Source: Herbaspirillum sp. WKF16
GTDB lineage: Bacteria; Pseudomonadota; Gammaproteobacteria; Burkholderiales; Burkholderiaceae_D
Assembly (NCBI RefSeq): GCF_028993615.1
Contig: NZ_CP118632.1
Location: 1,736,001 to 1,800,000 of the forward strand
Reading direction: 5' to 3'
DNA length: 64,000 bases
Shown: positions 18,478-27,320 of the stretch, piece by piece
Position numbering within the stretch: the first letter of the stretch is position 1
How the letters are laid out: every line of letters starts with the position of its first letter
The notes under the pieces: generated by a model
Database searches by the model: none
What the model was told of the DNA's origin: nothing
The model's input: only the letters and a program-made list of their open reading frames with translations
Position numbers and translations under genes: made by a program

Positions 18478-18891
18478 TCAGCCCTCGTCGCGATCGCGGC
18501 CGCGGCAGCCGAACATGCGCCAGCGCGACTGGAAGCGCTCGCGCTCTTCCGGCGTCATGGCCTCCCAGCGTTCGCGCATGCGGCGCTTCTTTTCATGCCA
18601 GCCGCCATGGCGTCCGCGGAAGCCGCCGAACAGGATACGGCACAGCACCAGCAGTCCCAGCGCGCGCCAGAAGCCGATCTCGGCCGCGCCCGGGAAGATC
18701 GGTGGCACCACCGCGTTCCACAGCAGCATCACCGCGCCGCCCAGCACGCCCACGCACAGCAGCGCGCAAACCGCCTTCACCAGGAAGCCCATGCGAAAGC
18801 GCCGGTGGGGGCCGAAGCGTTCACGGCCGCGTGGCGTGGGGCGAAGCTGATTGCGTTGACTGTCCTGGTCACGATTCTGGTCTTGATCCAT
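18478..18891 (-). CDS. Two-helix membrane protein, sigma-factor neighbour
   Basis: A 137-residue protein of unknown function. An arginine-rich N-terminus (about 1-34) is followed by two membrane segments (about 36-59 and 72-90) and a highly basic tail with REERERFQSR-like and WEAMTPEERERF elements, seen in DUF3106-like proteins. The ATG at 18891 overlaps the sigma-factor stop; a GTG three bases earlier is possible, but GGAG spacing favours ATG. The position right after an ECF sigma gene is where anti-sigma factors usually lie, but no anti-sigma domain is recognisable. Confidence 0.7.
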   Translation of the reverse strand: MDQDQNRDQDSQRNQLRPTPRGRERFGPHRRFRMGFLVKAVCALLCVGVLGGAVMLLWNAVVPPIFPGAAEIGFWRALGLLVLCRILFGGFRGRHGGWHEKKRRMRERWEAMTPEERERFQSRWRMFGCRGRDRDEG

Positions 18892-19451
18892 CACATCTCC
18901 AATTCGTCATAAACCGCCTGCAGCCGCTTGCGCAGATGCAGGACCGCATAGCGCTTGCGCGCCAGCAATGTGTTGAGGCTGGTGCCGGTGGCGGCCGCCA
19001 TGTCCTTGAAACTGGTGCCGTCGAGTTCATGCGCGACGAATACCTCGCGTTGGTTCTCAGGCAGCTCTTCGAGCGCCTCTTGCAGGGTTTCCAGCAGCAC
19101 CGAGCGGGCGTAGGCAGCCTCGGGGCCGTCATCGGCGGCCGGCAGCGCCAGCTCCAGGCGCCAGGCGCCGTCGGCGGACTCGAAGTCGTCGATGTCGTCG
19201 GGCTCGGCCAGCGGCGCTTCCTTCTTCTTGCGGAAGCGGTCGATGATGCGGTTGCGCGCCACCCGGAACAGCCAGGCGCTGACCTGCTCGATCGGCTCGG
19301 GCAAGCGGTAGGCCTGGACGAACTCGTGGAACACATCCTGGAGGATGTCCTCGGCCTCGCCGGCGTCGGCCACGCGGCGGCGGATGAAGCCGCCCAGCCG
19401 CGTGCGCTCGCGCAGCACGGTGGCGGTGATCTCGCTGTCCTTGTCGCTCAT
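18891..19451 (-). CDS. ECF RNA polymerase sigma factor
   Basis: A 186-residue sigma-70 family protein. Region 2 includes DAGEAEDILQDVFHEFVQAY and AWLFRVARNRIIDRFRKKK (about residues 28-75). Region 4 includes ALEELPENQREVFVAHELDG and SFKDMAAATGTSLNTLLARK (about 123-165). Starts further upstream (19478, 19496) are possible; 19451 fits the family N-terminus best. The downstream genes encode a membrane protein and a ferredoxin, suggesting a redox- or envelope-linked response. No autoregulatory promoter motif was recognised. Confidence 0.85.
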   Translation of the reverse strand: MSDKDSEITATVLRERTRLGGFIRRRVADAGEAEDILQDVFHEFVQAYRLPEPIEQVSAWLFRVARNRIIDRFRKKKEAPLAEPDDIDDFESADGAWRLELALPAADDGPEAAYARSVLLETLQEALEELPENQREVFVAHELDGTSFKDMAAATGTSLNTLLARKRYAVLHLRKRLQAVYDELEM

Positions 19452-19659
19452 TGCCTGGTTGTCGGGAATCGCCTGCATGCCCTGAAGACGGATCATCTGC
19501 AGGGATATTGTGTGGCCGAAAAAAAAATCGGCGGCGGGGGAAAGCGCCGATTCTAGCGCTTGTCCGGACGGACGGGAGGGACAACAGCGCGGGCGTTGCC
19601 ATGGCGGCAACGCCCGGTGATGCAAGGGCAGGCGGGCAGGCGGGCTGGGGGGCGTGCGG

Positions 19660-21297
19660 TCAGCGGCGGCCGAACACCGCCACGGCGCTGGCCAGGGTCT
19701 CCATGCGCGCCTGCATGTCGGCGACCGCCCCGGCCGAGTGCTCGACCATGTCGGCGTTCTTCTGCGTCATGCCGTCCAGCATCAGGGCCGATTCGCTGAC
19801 CTGGGCCACGCCCAGGCTCTGTTCGCCGGCGCTGGTGGACATCTCGCCGATCAGGGCGCTCAGGCGATGCACCTCATCGACGATGACGCCCATCTCGCGC
19901 CCGGCCGTCTCGGCCCGGCGCGCGCCGGCCTCGCTCTTGGAGACGCTCTCGGCGATCAGTTGCTTGATGCCGCGCGCCGCGCCCGCGCTGCGCTGGGCCA
20001 GGTTGCGCACTTCGCCGGCCACCACCGCGAAGCCGCGCCCGGCCTCGCCGGCGCGGGCCGCCTCCACCGCGGCGTTGAGCGCGAGGATGTTGGTCTGGAA
20101 GGCGATGCTGTCGATCAGGGTATTGATCTCGCCGATCTTCTCCGACGACTGCGCGATCTCGCGCATGGTGCGCACCACCTGCATCACCACCTCGCTGCCG
20201 CGGGCGGCGGTGTCGCTGGTTTCGCGGGCCAATGCGTGGGCCGCCTGCGCGGTCTGGGCGCTGTGCTGTACGGCCGCCGCCATCTGCTCGGCGGCGGCGG
20301 CGGTCTGCTGCAGGTGGGCATTGGTTTCGGCGGTGCGGTGGCGCAGGTCGTCGTTGTCGCCGGCGATCTGCCGATTGGCTTCGGCCAGGCCGTCGATCTG
20401 CACCGAGACATCGTCCAGCAGCGCGCGCAGGTTCAGTCCCGACTGGTTCACCGCCCGCAGCAGCAGGCCGATTTCGTCGGCCCGGTTCAGTCCCGGCGCC
20501 TCGGCCGGCTGGCCGGCGGCGACCGCCTTGGCTTGCTCCAGCACGCCGGCCAGCGGCCGGGCAATGCGGTATTCCAGCCAGGCGCCGGCCAGGCCCAGCG
20601 ACGCCAGCATGACGGCGCCGGCGGCGGAGAAGGGCGAGCCCGAAGCCAGCCATTGCGCCGCCAGCGAGGCCGCCGCCGCGCCGCCCAGCGCCGCGCGCAG
20701 GCGCCAGCGCACCGGCATGACCTGGCCCAGGCGGGTCCAGGACATCAGGCCGGTGCGCACCACCAGGCCCTTGTAGAAACGCAGCCCGCGCGCGCGGCCT
20801 TCGCGAAAACTCTGGTACAACGCGGCCGCGGCTGCAATCTCTTGCGGCGCCGGGCGCGTGCGCACCGAAAGGTAGCCTTGCACCTCGCCTTCGCGGCGGA
20901 TCGGCGTCACGTTGGCGCGCACCCAGTAGTGGCGGCCGTCGGCGCGGCGGTTCTTGACCAGGGCGGTCCAGGCGTCGCCGCGCCGGAGCGTGGCCCACAT
21001 GTCGGCGAAGGCTTCCTTGGGCATGTCGGCATGGCGCACGATGTTGTGCGGCTGGCCCAGCAACTGCGCGGATGAAAATCCGCTCACTGCGAGGAAGGTG
21101 GAGTTGGCGTAGGTGACCAGGCTTCCGGTGTCCGTGGTGGACATCAGCGTGGCGTGTTCGGGATAGGCGTAGCCTTGCTCCTCGCTGTCGGCGGCATCGG
21201 GGACGTCCGGCGGCAGGTGGCGCATGACGGTCGGGGTAGGGTAATCGTTTTCGCGCGGCAGCGGGGCGAGGTTGCGGGGCAGGTCGTTGATCTTCAT
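19660..21297 (-). CDS. Aer-like PAS methyl-accepting chemotaxis protein
   Basis: A 545-residue chemoreceptor. An N-terminal PAS domain (about residues 35-145) has the Aer-type NIVRHADMPKEAFADMW stretch and GYLSVRTRP, which in Aer surrounds the FAD pocket. A hydrophobic hairpin (about 190-235), a HAMP-like segment and a signalling domain follow, with the hairpin tip EKIGEINTLIDSIAFQTNIL and ALNAAVEAARAGEAGRGFAV. There is no CheR-tethering NWETF pentapeptide at the C-terminus. It probably reads redox state for energy taxis. The start at 21297 is the first Met that fits Aer proteins; no strong ribosome site is seen. Confidence 0.88.
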   Translation of the reverse strand: MKINDLPRNLAPLPRENDYPTPTVMRHLPPDVPDAADSEEQGYAYPEHATLMSTTDTGSLVTYANSTFLAVSGFSSAQLLGQPHNIVRHADMPKEAFADMWATLRRGDAWTALVKNRRADGRHYWVRANVTPIRREGEVQGYLSVRTRPAPQEIAAAAALYQSFREGRARGLRFYKGLVVRTGLMSWTRLGQVMPVRWRLRAALGGAAAASLAAQWLASGSPFSAAGAVMLASLGLAGAWLEYRIARPLAGVLEQAKAVAAGQPAEAPGLNRADEIGLLLRAVNQSGLNLRALLDDVSVQIDGLAEANRQIAGDNDDLRHRTAETNAHLQQTAAAAEQMAAAVQHSAQTAQAAHALARETSDTAARGSEVVMQVVRTMREIAQSSEKIGEINTLIDSIAFQTNILALNAAVEAARAGEAGRGFAVVAGEVRNLAQRSAGAARGIKQLIAESVSKSEAGARRAETAGREMGVIVDEVHRLSALIGEMSTSAGEQSLGVAQVSESALMLDGMTQKNADMVEHSAGAVADMQARMETLASAVAVFGRR

Positions 21298-21568
21298 GGC
21301 GGTCGATGATGGCAATGCGGGTCCGCACCCGGGCATCGGCAAGCGATGCGGGTGGACGGGCGGGTGTCGGAATGGAATGCCCCGCTAGGGGCGCGCTGGG
21401 CCGGTGCGGCCGGCGTCGGGCCTGGTCAGCCGTCCTGGATTAGGATCATGTGCCCCCCTGCGGTTACGCCGTCCCATCTGCGGCGCCGGTCTGCATGCGC
21501 GTCTCGGCGCATGCGATGGGAATTGCCATATTTATAACTCCGGGGCGGGCCGAGCCGCGTCGGCCGGC

Positions 21569-21582
21569 TTGAGATGCATCAA
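21569..21582. promoter_or_regulatory. FNR/ANR-like box in the receptor-LysR gap
   Basis: TTGAG-ATGC-ATCAA differs from the FNR consensus TTGAT-N4-ATCAA at one base. It lies in the 458-bp gap 21298-21755 between the divergent Aer-like receptor and LysR genes, 272 bp and 174 bp from their starts. The rest of the gap shows no gene. Confidence 0.4.
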
Positions 21583-21755
21583 GGTGCGGGACAAAATACC
21601 TGAGGGAAATATTGCCAGGCGCCCAGTTTCGGCGTTAATACGCGGCGGCGCCGATTGCTCTAATATCGCGGGCATCGCCGCAGGGCCGGCGGCAAATCAA
21701 TTGGGGGAATCAAGGTGGGCACAACGACAATCTTGCGTACGGGAGCGGGCCGGCC

Positions 21756-22667
21756 ATGAAGCGCGCCTTCGACGACTTGCAGGTCGGCAGCATCGAGCTG
21801 TTCTGCCTGGCGGCCGAGCTCTCCAGCTTCAGCGCCGCCGCGGTGGCGGCCAGCGTGACGCCGGCCGCGGTCAGCCGATCGGTCTCGCGGCTGGAGGCGC
21901 GCCTGGGCGTGCGCCTGTTCGTGCGCACCACGCGCCAGATCCGATTGACCGACGAAGGACAGCTCTACTTCGAGCAATGCCGCGGCGCGCTGGCCACGCT
22001 GGTCGATGCCGAGCGCCAGGTCAGCGGCCTGCACGGCAAGCCGGCCGGGCTGCTGCGCATCAGCCCGCCCACGCCGTATGCCCACTACCGCGTACTGCCC
22101 CTGCTGCCGGAGTTCCGCGCGCGCTATCCCGAGGTGAGCCTGCAGGTGCACGTGAGCAACCGCAACGTCGACTTTTCCGATGACGTCTACGACCTCTCGG
22201 TGCGCGGCCGCGCGCCGGACGACTCGAACCTGATCGCGCGCAAGCTGGAAGACGCCGAGATGGTGATCGTCGCCACGCCCGGCTACCTGAAGCGCGCCGG
22301 CACGCCGCGCGGGGTGGAGGACCTGCAGCGCCACGATTGCATCCAGTTCGACATGCCCAGCAGCGGCCGCCGCCGGGCGTGGACGCTCAAGGTGGAGGGC
22401 GAGGAGGTGGACGTGCTCACCGCCGGCAACTACGGCAGCGCCGAGGACGTGCTGGCCAGCGTGACGCTGGCGCGCGCCGGCGCCGGCCTGATGCAGACCT
22501 ATCGTTTCGTGGTGGCGGAGGACCTGCGCGCCGGGCGCCTGGTGGAGGTGCTGCAGGAACATGGCGGCGTCACGCGGCCGTTCGTGATGCTCTATCCGCA
22601 TGCGCGCCACATGTCCTCGCGCGTGCGCGCGCTGGTGGATTTCCTGGTGGAGAAGCTGCAGCGCTGA
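21756..22667 (+). CDS. LysR-family transcriptional regulator (CrgA-like)
   Basis: A 303-residue LysR protein. The winged helix-turn-helix is at about residues 15-62 (SFSAAAVAASVTPAAVSRSVSRLEARLGVRLFVRTTR). The effector domain follows, with LRISPPTPYAHYRVLPLLPEF and the VYDLSVR motif of the CrgA/DsdC-like group. It is convergent with ridA and the SDR gene and divergent from the receptor. Its target genes cannot be told from position. Confidence 0.88.
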   Translation: MKRAFDDLQVGSIELFCLAAELSSFSAAAVAASVTPAAVSRSVSRLEARLGVRLFVRTTRQIRLTDEGQLYFEQCRGALATLVDAERQVSGLHGKPAGLLRISPPTPYAHYRVLPLLPEFRARYPEVSLQVHVSNRNVDFSDDVYDLSVRGRAPDDSNLIARKLEDAEMVIVATPGYLKRAGTPRGVEDLQRHDCIQFDMPSSGRRRAWTLKVEGEEVDVLTAGNYGSAEDVLASVTLARAGAGLMQTYRFVVAEDLRAGRLVEVLQEHGGVTRPFVMLYPHARHMSSRVRALVDFLVEKLQR

Positions 22668-22689
22668 GGCCGCGGCTTCTCCGGCGCCG

Positions 22690-23154
22690 TCAATGCGGCC
22701 TGACCGAGGCCGTCACCACCAGGGCCACTGCCGCGTTGGCCGGCAGCTGGCGCTCCGAACTCGCGCTGCGCGCATGGCCGGCCTTGTCCGCCAGCACTTC
22801 GGCGAACAGCTCGGAGGCGCCGTCGAGCACGGCCGGCTGGTTGAAGAAGCCATCCGCGCTGGCCACCGCACCCTCTACCCGCAGGATCTTTTCCAGGCGA
22901 TCGAAGCCGCCCAGGTGGCGGTGGATCTGCGCCAGCACGTTGAGCGCCGCCAGTTCGGCCGCCTGCCGCCCTTGCGTCACGCTGAGCTCCTCGCCCACGC
23001 GGCCGCTGAAGGCCATCTTGCCGTCGCGCAGCGGCAACTGCCCGGAAATGAACAGCAAGCCGTGCGCCTCTGCCACCGCCGCATAGCGGCCCAGCGGCTG
23101 CGGCGCCGGCGGCAGCGAAAATCCGAGCGCTTTCAACCTGGACTCGATTGACAT
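22690..23154 (-). CDS. RidA-family protein
   Basis: A 154-residue protein of the YjgF/YER057c/RidA fold, in the longer subgroup (about 150 residues; E. coli RidA has 128). Landmarks are HGLLFISGQLPLRDGKMAFSG, QGRQAAELAALNVLAQI and LRVEGAVASADGFFNQP. The catalytic Arg of true imine deaminases (in a CIRxx motif near residue 105 of RidA) is not in the usual context; the sequence there is SASSERQLPANAAV. It starts 15 bp after the SDR gene and is likely co-transcribed with it. Confidence 0.82.
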   Translation of the reverse strand: MSIESRLKALGFSLPPAPQPLGRYAAVAEAHGLLFISGQLPLRDGKMAFSGRVGEELSVTQGRQAAELAALNVLAQIHRHLGGFDRLEKILRVEGAVASADGFFNQPAVLDGASELFAEVLADKAGHARSASSERQLPANAAVALVVTASVRPH

Positions 23155-23168
23155 GGCGGCCTCCGCGC

Positions 23169-23903
23169 TTACCAGCGGCCGGCGGTGGCGCCGCCGTCGA
23201 CCGGCAAGATGGCGCCGGTGGTGAAGTTCGAATCGGTCAGGTACTGCACCGCGCCGACGATGTCGTCGACATGGCCGATGCGGCCGGCGGGTTGCAGCTG
23301 CTTGCGGAACTCCTCCGTGCCCGGCGCATGCAGCGGCGTCTCGATGATGCCCGGCGCCACCGCGTTGACCTGCACGTTATGCGCCGCCAGCTCCAGCGCC
23401 AGCGCGCGGGTGGCCTGGTTCAGGCCGCCCTTGGCCAGCACCGGCAGCAGGGCCGGCACCATGGTGGAGGGCTGCATGGCGATGCTGGCGGTGATGTTCA
23501 CGATGTGGCCGGCGCGGCGCTGGCCCATGTGGCGCACTGCCTCTTGCGTGATGTAGAAGAAGCCCTTGAGGTTGGTGTTGATCAAGGCGTCGACATCATC
23601 GGGCGTGTAGTCGGCGGCCGGCTTGGCGATGAAGATGCCGGCGTTGTTGACCAGCACGTCGACCTTGCCGAAGCGCTCCATTGCCCGGTGAAACAGTGTG
23701 CGCGCGGTAGCCGGCAGGGCGATGTCGCCGGCCACGCCGAGGAAGTTGCCGGCGTTCGGAAACTGCGCGGCGGCCGCGTCCAGGCGGGCCTGCGTGCGGG
23801 CATTGCCGACCACGTGGTCGCCGCGCTCGAGATAGGCGCGGGCGATGGCCAGGCCGATGCCGCTGGAGGCGCCGGTGACGATGATGGTTTTTGCTTGCGA
23901 CAT
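23169..23903 (-). CDS. SDR-family protein lacking the catalytic tyrosine
   Basis: A 244-residue classical-length short-chain dehydrogenase. The cofactor motif TGASSGIG is at 10-17 and the NNAG motif at 86-89. The active-site serine position (Ser140) and Lys158 are present, but the residue four before the lysine, normally Tyr, is Pro154 (sequence ALLPVLAKGG). Oxidoreductase activity by the usual mechanism is therefore doubtful, unless another residue substitutes. AAGGAA precedes the ATG at 23903. It is followed by a ridA-family gene. Confidence 0.85.
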   Translation of the reverse strand: MSQAKTIIVTGASSGIGLAIARAYLERGDHVVGNARTQARLDAAAAQFPNAGNFLGVAGDIALPATARTLFHRAMERFGKVDVLVNNAGIFIAKPAADYTPDDVDALINTNLKGFFYITQEAVRHMGQRRAGHIVNITASIAMQPSTMVPALLPVLAKGGLNQATRALALELAAHNVQVNAVAPGIIETPLHAPGTEEFRKQLQPAGRIGHVDDIVGAVQYLTDSNFTTGAILPVDGGATAGRW

Positions 23904-24059
23904 GATGTATTCCTTTTTTCGTTGCGGCAGGCGGTTGCGCTGCCTTGGACGCAACTATAGGAATCGTCCCGACGCGGAAAAAGGGCCTGCGCAGAACAGG
24001 ATTTGATACATGGCGGAACAAGGTGGTCGCGGGATCGGCGTTCGTTGCGCTTGGCGGGC

Positions 24060-24178
24060 GTTGAACGACGCTGGGTTCCTGCTTTCGCAGGAACGACAGG
24101 CAAGATAATCTTGAGCAGGCAGAGGGGTTTGGCGACCTCCTCGGTGCCGTCCCCGCGAAAGCGGGGATCCAGCGACGT
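24060..24178. repeat. Dispersed bipartite palindromic repeat
   Basis: Two inverted modules: GAACGACGCTGGGTTCCTGC with its hairpin partner at about 24062-24097, and GTCCCCGCGAAAGCGGGGAT at about 24149-24168. They belong to the family of the 15290-16262 array. The repeat fills most of the 345-bp gap between the SDR and DJ-1 genes; no gene is seen there. Confidence 0.8.
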
Positions 24179-24248
24179 TTGCCGCATCGCGCAGGCGCAA
24201 AAAAACGCGCCCCGAAGGACGCGTTCCCGGCGGATGCCGTTCGCCGTT

Positions 24249-24830
24249 CTACAGCTCGATCTTCGTCCCCAGCACCTTCAGGAACTGCGCCAGCCAGGCC
24301 GGGTGCGCCGGCCATGCGGGCGCGGTCACCAGCTTGCCGTCGGTGATGGCGGCATCCACCGCGATATCGGCGAACTGGCCGCCGGCCAGTTTCACTTCCG
24401 GCGCGCAGGCCGGGTAGGCCGAGACTTTCTTGCCTTCCAGCACGCCGGCCGCGGCCAGCACCTGCGGGCCGTGGCACACCGCGGCGATGGGTTTGTCGGC
24501 GCGGGCGAAGGCTTGCACCAGCTCGATCACCTTGGGGTTCAGCCGCAGGTATTCCGGGGCGCGGCCGCCGGCCACCACCAGCGCGTCGTAGTCGGCCTCG
24601 CGGGCGTCGTCGAAGGCGGCGTTGAGGGCGAAGTTGTGGCCCGGCTTCTCGGTGTAGGTCTGGTCTCCCTCGAAGTCGTGGATGGCGGTCTTGACCTTGT
24701 CGCCGGCCTTCTTGCCGGGGCATACCGCATGCACCGTGTGGCCGACCATCTGCAGCGCCTGGAACGGCACCATGGTCTCGTAGTCTTCGGCGAAATCGCC
24801 GGTCAGCAACAGGATCTTCTTCGCAGCCAT
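24249..24830 (-). CDS. DJ-1/PfpI family protein (YhbO/PfpI-like)
   Basis: A 193-residue class I amidotransferase-fold protein. The nucleophile elbow AAVCHGPQ has Cys119 and His120, and the acidic partner lies early in the chain, as in PfpI/YhbO stress proteins, which have reported protease or deglycase activity. Three consecutive ATG codons stand at the start; GGAG spacing favours the third (24830). It lies 70 bp downstream of a LysR gene on the same strand. Confidence 0.85.
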   Translation of the reverse strand: MAAKKILLLTGDFAEDYETMVPFQALQMVGHTVHAVCPGKKAGDKVKTAIHDFEGDQTYTEKPGHNFALNAAFDDAREADYDALVVAGGRAPEYLRLNPKVIELVQAFARADKPIAAVCHGPQVLAAAGVLEGKKVSAYPACAPEVKLAGGQFADIAVDAAITDGKLVTAPAWPAHPAWLAQFLKVLGTKIEL

Positions 24831-24900
24831 CATCATCTCCTTGGGGGTAAGGCCGGTTGTCGGCCGGCGTGAAACTGGCGGGCGGCGCGGCATGAATGCT

Positions 24901-25818
24901 TCAGGCCAGCCATCGCATCTGACGCGTATCGCCCATCAAAAAATCCCGATTCATTTCCACGCATTCGCGCAGGTAGCTCCACAGCGCCGAGACGCGCGCC
25001 ACGTGGCGCTGCTCGCTGGAGGCCACCAGCCAGAAGGTGCGGGTGATGGCGCTCTCGCGTTCCAGCACCGGCACCAGCTGCTCCGACTGTTGGGCCAGGA
25101 AGCAGGGCAGGATGGCCAGCGAGCGGCCGGCGCAGGCGGCGGTGTATTGCGCCACCACGCTGGTGCTGCGGAAGGCGCGGAAGGAGTCCGGTGCCACCGT
25201 GTCCTTGTAGCGCAATTCCTCGCTGAACACCAGGTCGTCGATGTAGCCGATGAAGTTGTGCCGGTCCAGGTCGGCCAGGCTGGCGATGGGCGGGTGGCGC
25301 TCCAGGTACTCGCGCGTGGCGTACAGCTTCAACACATAGTCGGACAGTTTTGTGACCACGTAATTACCCGACAGCGGGCGCTCGATGGAGACGCTGATGT
25401 CGGCCTCGTGCTTGGAGAGGTTGACGAAGCGCGGCATCGGCAGCATGTCCACCGTGATGTGCGGGTTGCGCGCGCAGAAGTGGGCGATGTGCGGCGCCAG
25501 CACGAAGGAGCCGAAGCCCTCGGTGGCGCCCAGCCGCACCTGGCCGGAGAGCTTGCTGTTGTGGCCGCCCAGCTCTTCGGCGGCGGCGTACATGGTGCTT
25601 TCGATCTTCTCGGCGTACTCCACCAGGCGGTAGCCGTCGGCGGTCAGCTTGTAGCCGTGGTTGTTGCGGTCGAACAGCTGGCTGCCGACCTGTTCCTCGA
25701 AGCGCTTCATGCGGCGCGACACGGTGGAATGGTCGATGCCCAGCTTCTTGGCGGCATCCACCAGCCCCTGGCTGCGGGTGAGTTCGAGAAAGATCCTGAG
25801 GTTGTCCCAGTCCAGCAT
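24901..25818 (-). CDS. LysR-family regulator, probable control of the valine genes
   Basis: A 305-residue LysR protein. The helix-turn-helix is at about residues 15-60 ([27 protein letters not shown]). It is divergent from the binding-protein/mmsA/mmsB set with a 205-bp intergenic region rich in TGCAAAA half-sites. Position suggests that it regulates that set; in Pseudomonas mmsAB is instead run by an AraC-type protein, so this is inference. AGGAG precedes the ATG at 25818. Confidence 0.88.
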   Translation of the reverse strand: MLDWDNLRIFLELTRSQGLVDAAKKLGIDHSTVSRRMKRFEEQVGSQLFDRNNHGYKLTADGYRLVEYAEKIESTMYAAAEELGGHNSKLSGQVRLGATEGFGSFVLAPHIAHFCARNPHITVDMLPMPRFVNLSKHEADISVSIERPLSGNYVVTKLSDYVLKLYATREYLERHPPIASLADLDRHNFIGYIDDLVFSEELRYKDTVAPDSFRAFRSTSVVAQYTAACAGRSLAILPCFLAQQSEQLVPVLERESAITRTFWLVASSEQRHVARVSALWSYLRECVEMNRDFLMGDTRQMRWLA

Positions 25819-25844
25819 GCGGTCTCCTGTGGGGATTGCGGGCG

Positions 25845-25913
25845 TTTTGCATTGGTGCAAAAGCATTTTGGATTTATGTTTATTGTACCGATATTAACGC
25901 ACATGCAAAATGC
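25845..25913. promoter_or_regulatory. Candidate LysR operator in the divergent region
   Basis: TTTTGCA-TTGG-TGCAAAA is a 7-bp-arm inverted repeat at 25845-25862. GCATTTTG at 25863-25870 and CAAAATGC at 25906-25913 form a second, widely spaced pair. The repeated half-site and divergent position fit LysR binding. Confidence 0.5.
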
Positions 25914-26023
25914 AGCTGCTGCAGAGGAAACGCGTTCTGCGGCGACAGGAGGAATGCGGCACGACCCGGCGTCGACGTAACGCCCGGCGCGACCGACAAC
26001 AACGACAATATCAAGGAGACAAG

Positions 26024-27256
26024 ATGCGTAAGAACGTATTCGGCCGTCCGGTCATGGCCGCGGCGGTTGCCTGTGCGGTTTCCCTCTTCGGCGCCGCCGT
26101 TCCGGCCGCGGCGCAAGACGCCAACACGGTCAAGGTCGGCATCCTGACCGACATGTCAGGCCCGTATTCCGCCATGGGCGGCCAGGGCTCGGTGGTGGCG
26201 GCGAAGATGGCGGTGGAAGACTGCCTCAAGGCCGAGTGCAAGGGGATGAAGATCGAGATCCTCTCGGCCGACAACCAGAACAAGCCGGACGTGGGCGTGA
26301 CCCGCGCCCGCGAGTGGCTGGACCGCGACAAGGTCGAGGCCATCGCCGACCTGACCAACTCCTCGGTGGCGCTGGCGGTGCAAAAGCTGATCAAGGAGAA
26401 GGGCGGCATCGCCATGTACAGCGGCCCGGCCACCGGCGCCCTGACCACCGCCGAATGCGCCGCCAACGGTTTCCACTGGATGTTCGACACCTATTCGCAG
26501 GCCGCCGGCGCGGCCGCGGCGCTGACCAAGCTGGGCAACAAGTCCTGGTACTTCGTGACGGTGGACTACGCCTTCGGCCACTCGCTGGAGAAGGATGCGG
26601 CCGACGTGGTCAAGGCCAACGGCGGCACGGTGGTGGGCTCGGTGCGCCATCCGCTCAACGCGTCCGACTTCTCGTCCTTCCTGCTGCAGGCGCAGGCGTC
26701 CAAGGCGCAGGTGATCGGCCTGGCCAACGGCGGCACCGATGTGGTCAACGCCATCAAGCAGGCGCGCTCGTTCGCGGTGGGCGGCAAGGACCAGCGCCTG
26801 GTGGCGCTGCTGGTGTTCCTGTCCGACGTCCATGCGCTGGGCCTGGACGCGGCCCAGGGCCTGGTCTACACCGACGGCTTCTACTGGGACTACGACGAAC
26901 AGACCCGGGCCTTCTCCAAGCGCTTCGAAGCCCAGTTCAAGAACAACAAGCCGACCATGGTGCAGGCCGGCGTGTATTCGAGCGTGCTGCATTTCCTGAA
27001 GGCGCGTGCCGCCGCCAAGACCGCCGACTGGAAGGTGGTGTCGCAAAAGATGCGCGAGATCCCGATCTCCGACGTGGTCATGCGCAACGCGTCGATCCGC
27101 CCCGACGGCCGCGTGATCCACGACATGTACCTGTACCAGGTCAAGACGCCGGCCGAATCCAAGGCGCCGTGGGACTACCTGAAACTGCTGTCGGTGATCC
27201 CGGCCCAGCAGGCCTTCCGTCCGATGGACGCGGCCTGCCCGCTGACCAAGCAATAA
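26024..27256 (+). CDS. Liv-type periplasmic substrate-binding protein
   Basis: A 410-residue binding protein of the branched-chain amino acid (Peripla_BP_6) family. It has a signal peptide (1-30, cleavage after AAA) and family motifs [20 protein letters not shown] and [19 protein letters not shown]. No permease or ATPase gene accompanies it, so it must use Liv-type components encoded elsewhere. It is followed by mmsA and mmsB of valine breakdown, which suggests a linked substrate. AAGGAG precedes the ATG at 26024. Confidence 0.85.
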   Translation: MRKNVFGRPVMAAAVACAVSLFGAAVPAAAQDANTVKVGILTDMSGPYSAMGGQGSVVAAKMAVEDCLKAECKGMKIEILSADNQNKPDVGVTRAREWLDRDKVEAIADLTNSSVALAVQKLIKEKGGIAMYSGPATGALTTAECAANGFHWMFDTYSQAAGAAAALTKLGNKSWYFVTVDYAFGHSLEKDAADVVKANGGTVVGSVRHPLNASDFSSFLLQAQASKAQVIGLANGGTDVVNAIKQARSFAVGGKDQRLVALLVFLSDVHALGLDAAQGLVYTDGFYWDYDEQTRAFSKRFEAQFKNNKPTMVQAGVYSSVLHFLKARAAAKTADWKVVSQKMREIPISDVVMRNASIRPDGRVIHDMYLYQVKTPAESKAPWDYLKLLSVIPAQQAFRPMDAACPLTKQ

Positions 27257-27270
27257 CGCTTCAGCTTCAA

Positions 27271-27300
27271 CCGGGCGGCGCGCCGTCCGGCTCTTCTTTT
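27271..27300 (+). terminator. Candidate terminator or attenuator before mmsA
   Basis: CCGGGCGG (27271-27278) can pair with CCGTCCGG (27283-27290, one G-T), followed by a pyrimidine run with a T stretch. It would dampen read-through from the binding-protein gene into mmsA. Confidence 0.5.
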
Positions 27301-27320
27301 TCACTTATGGAAACCGCATC

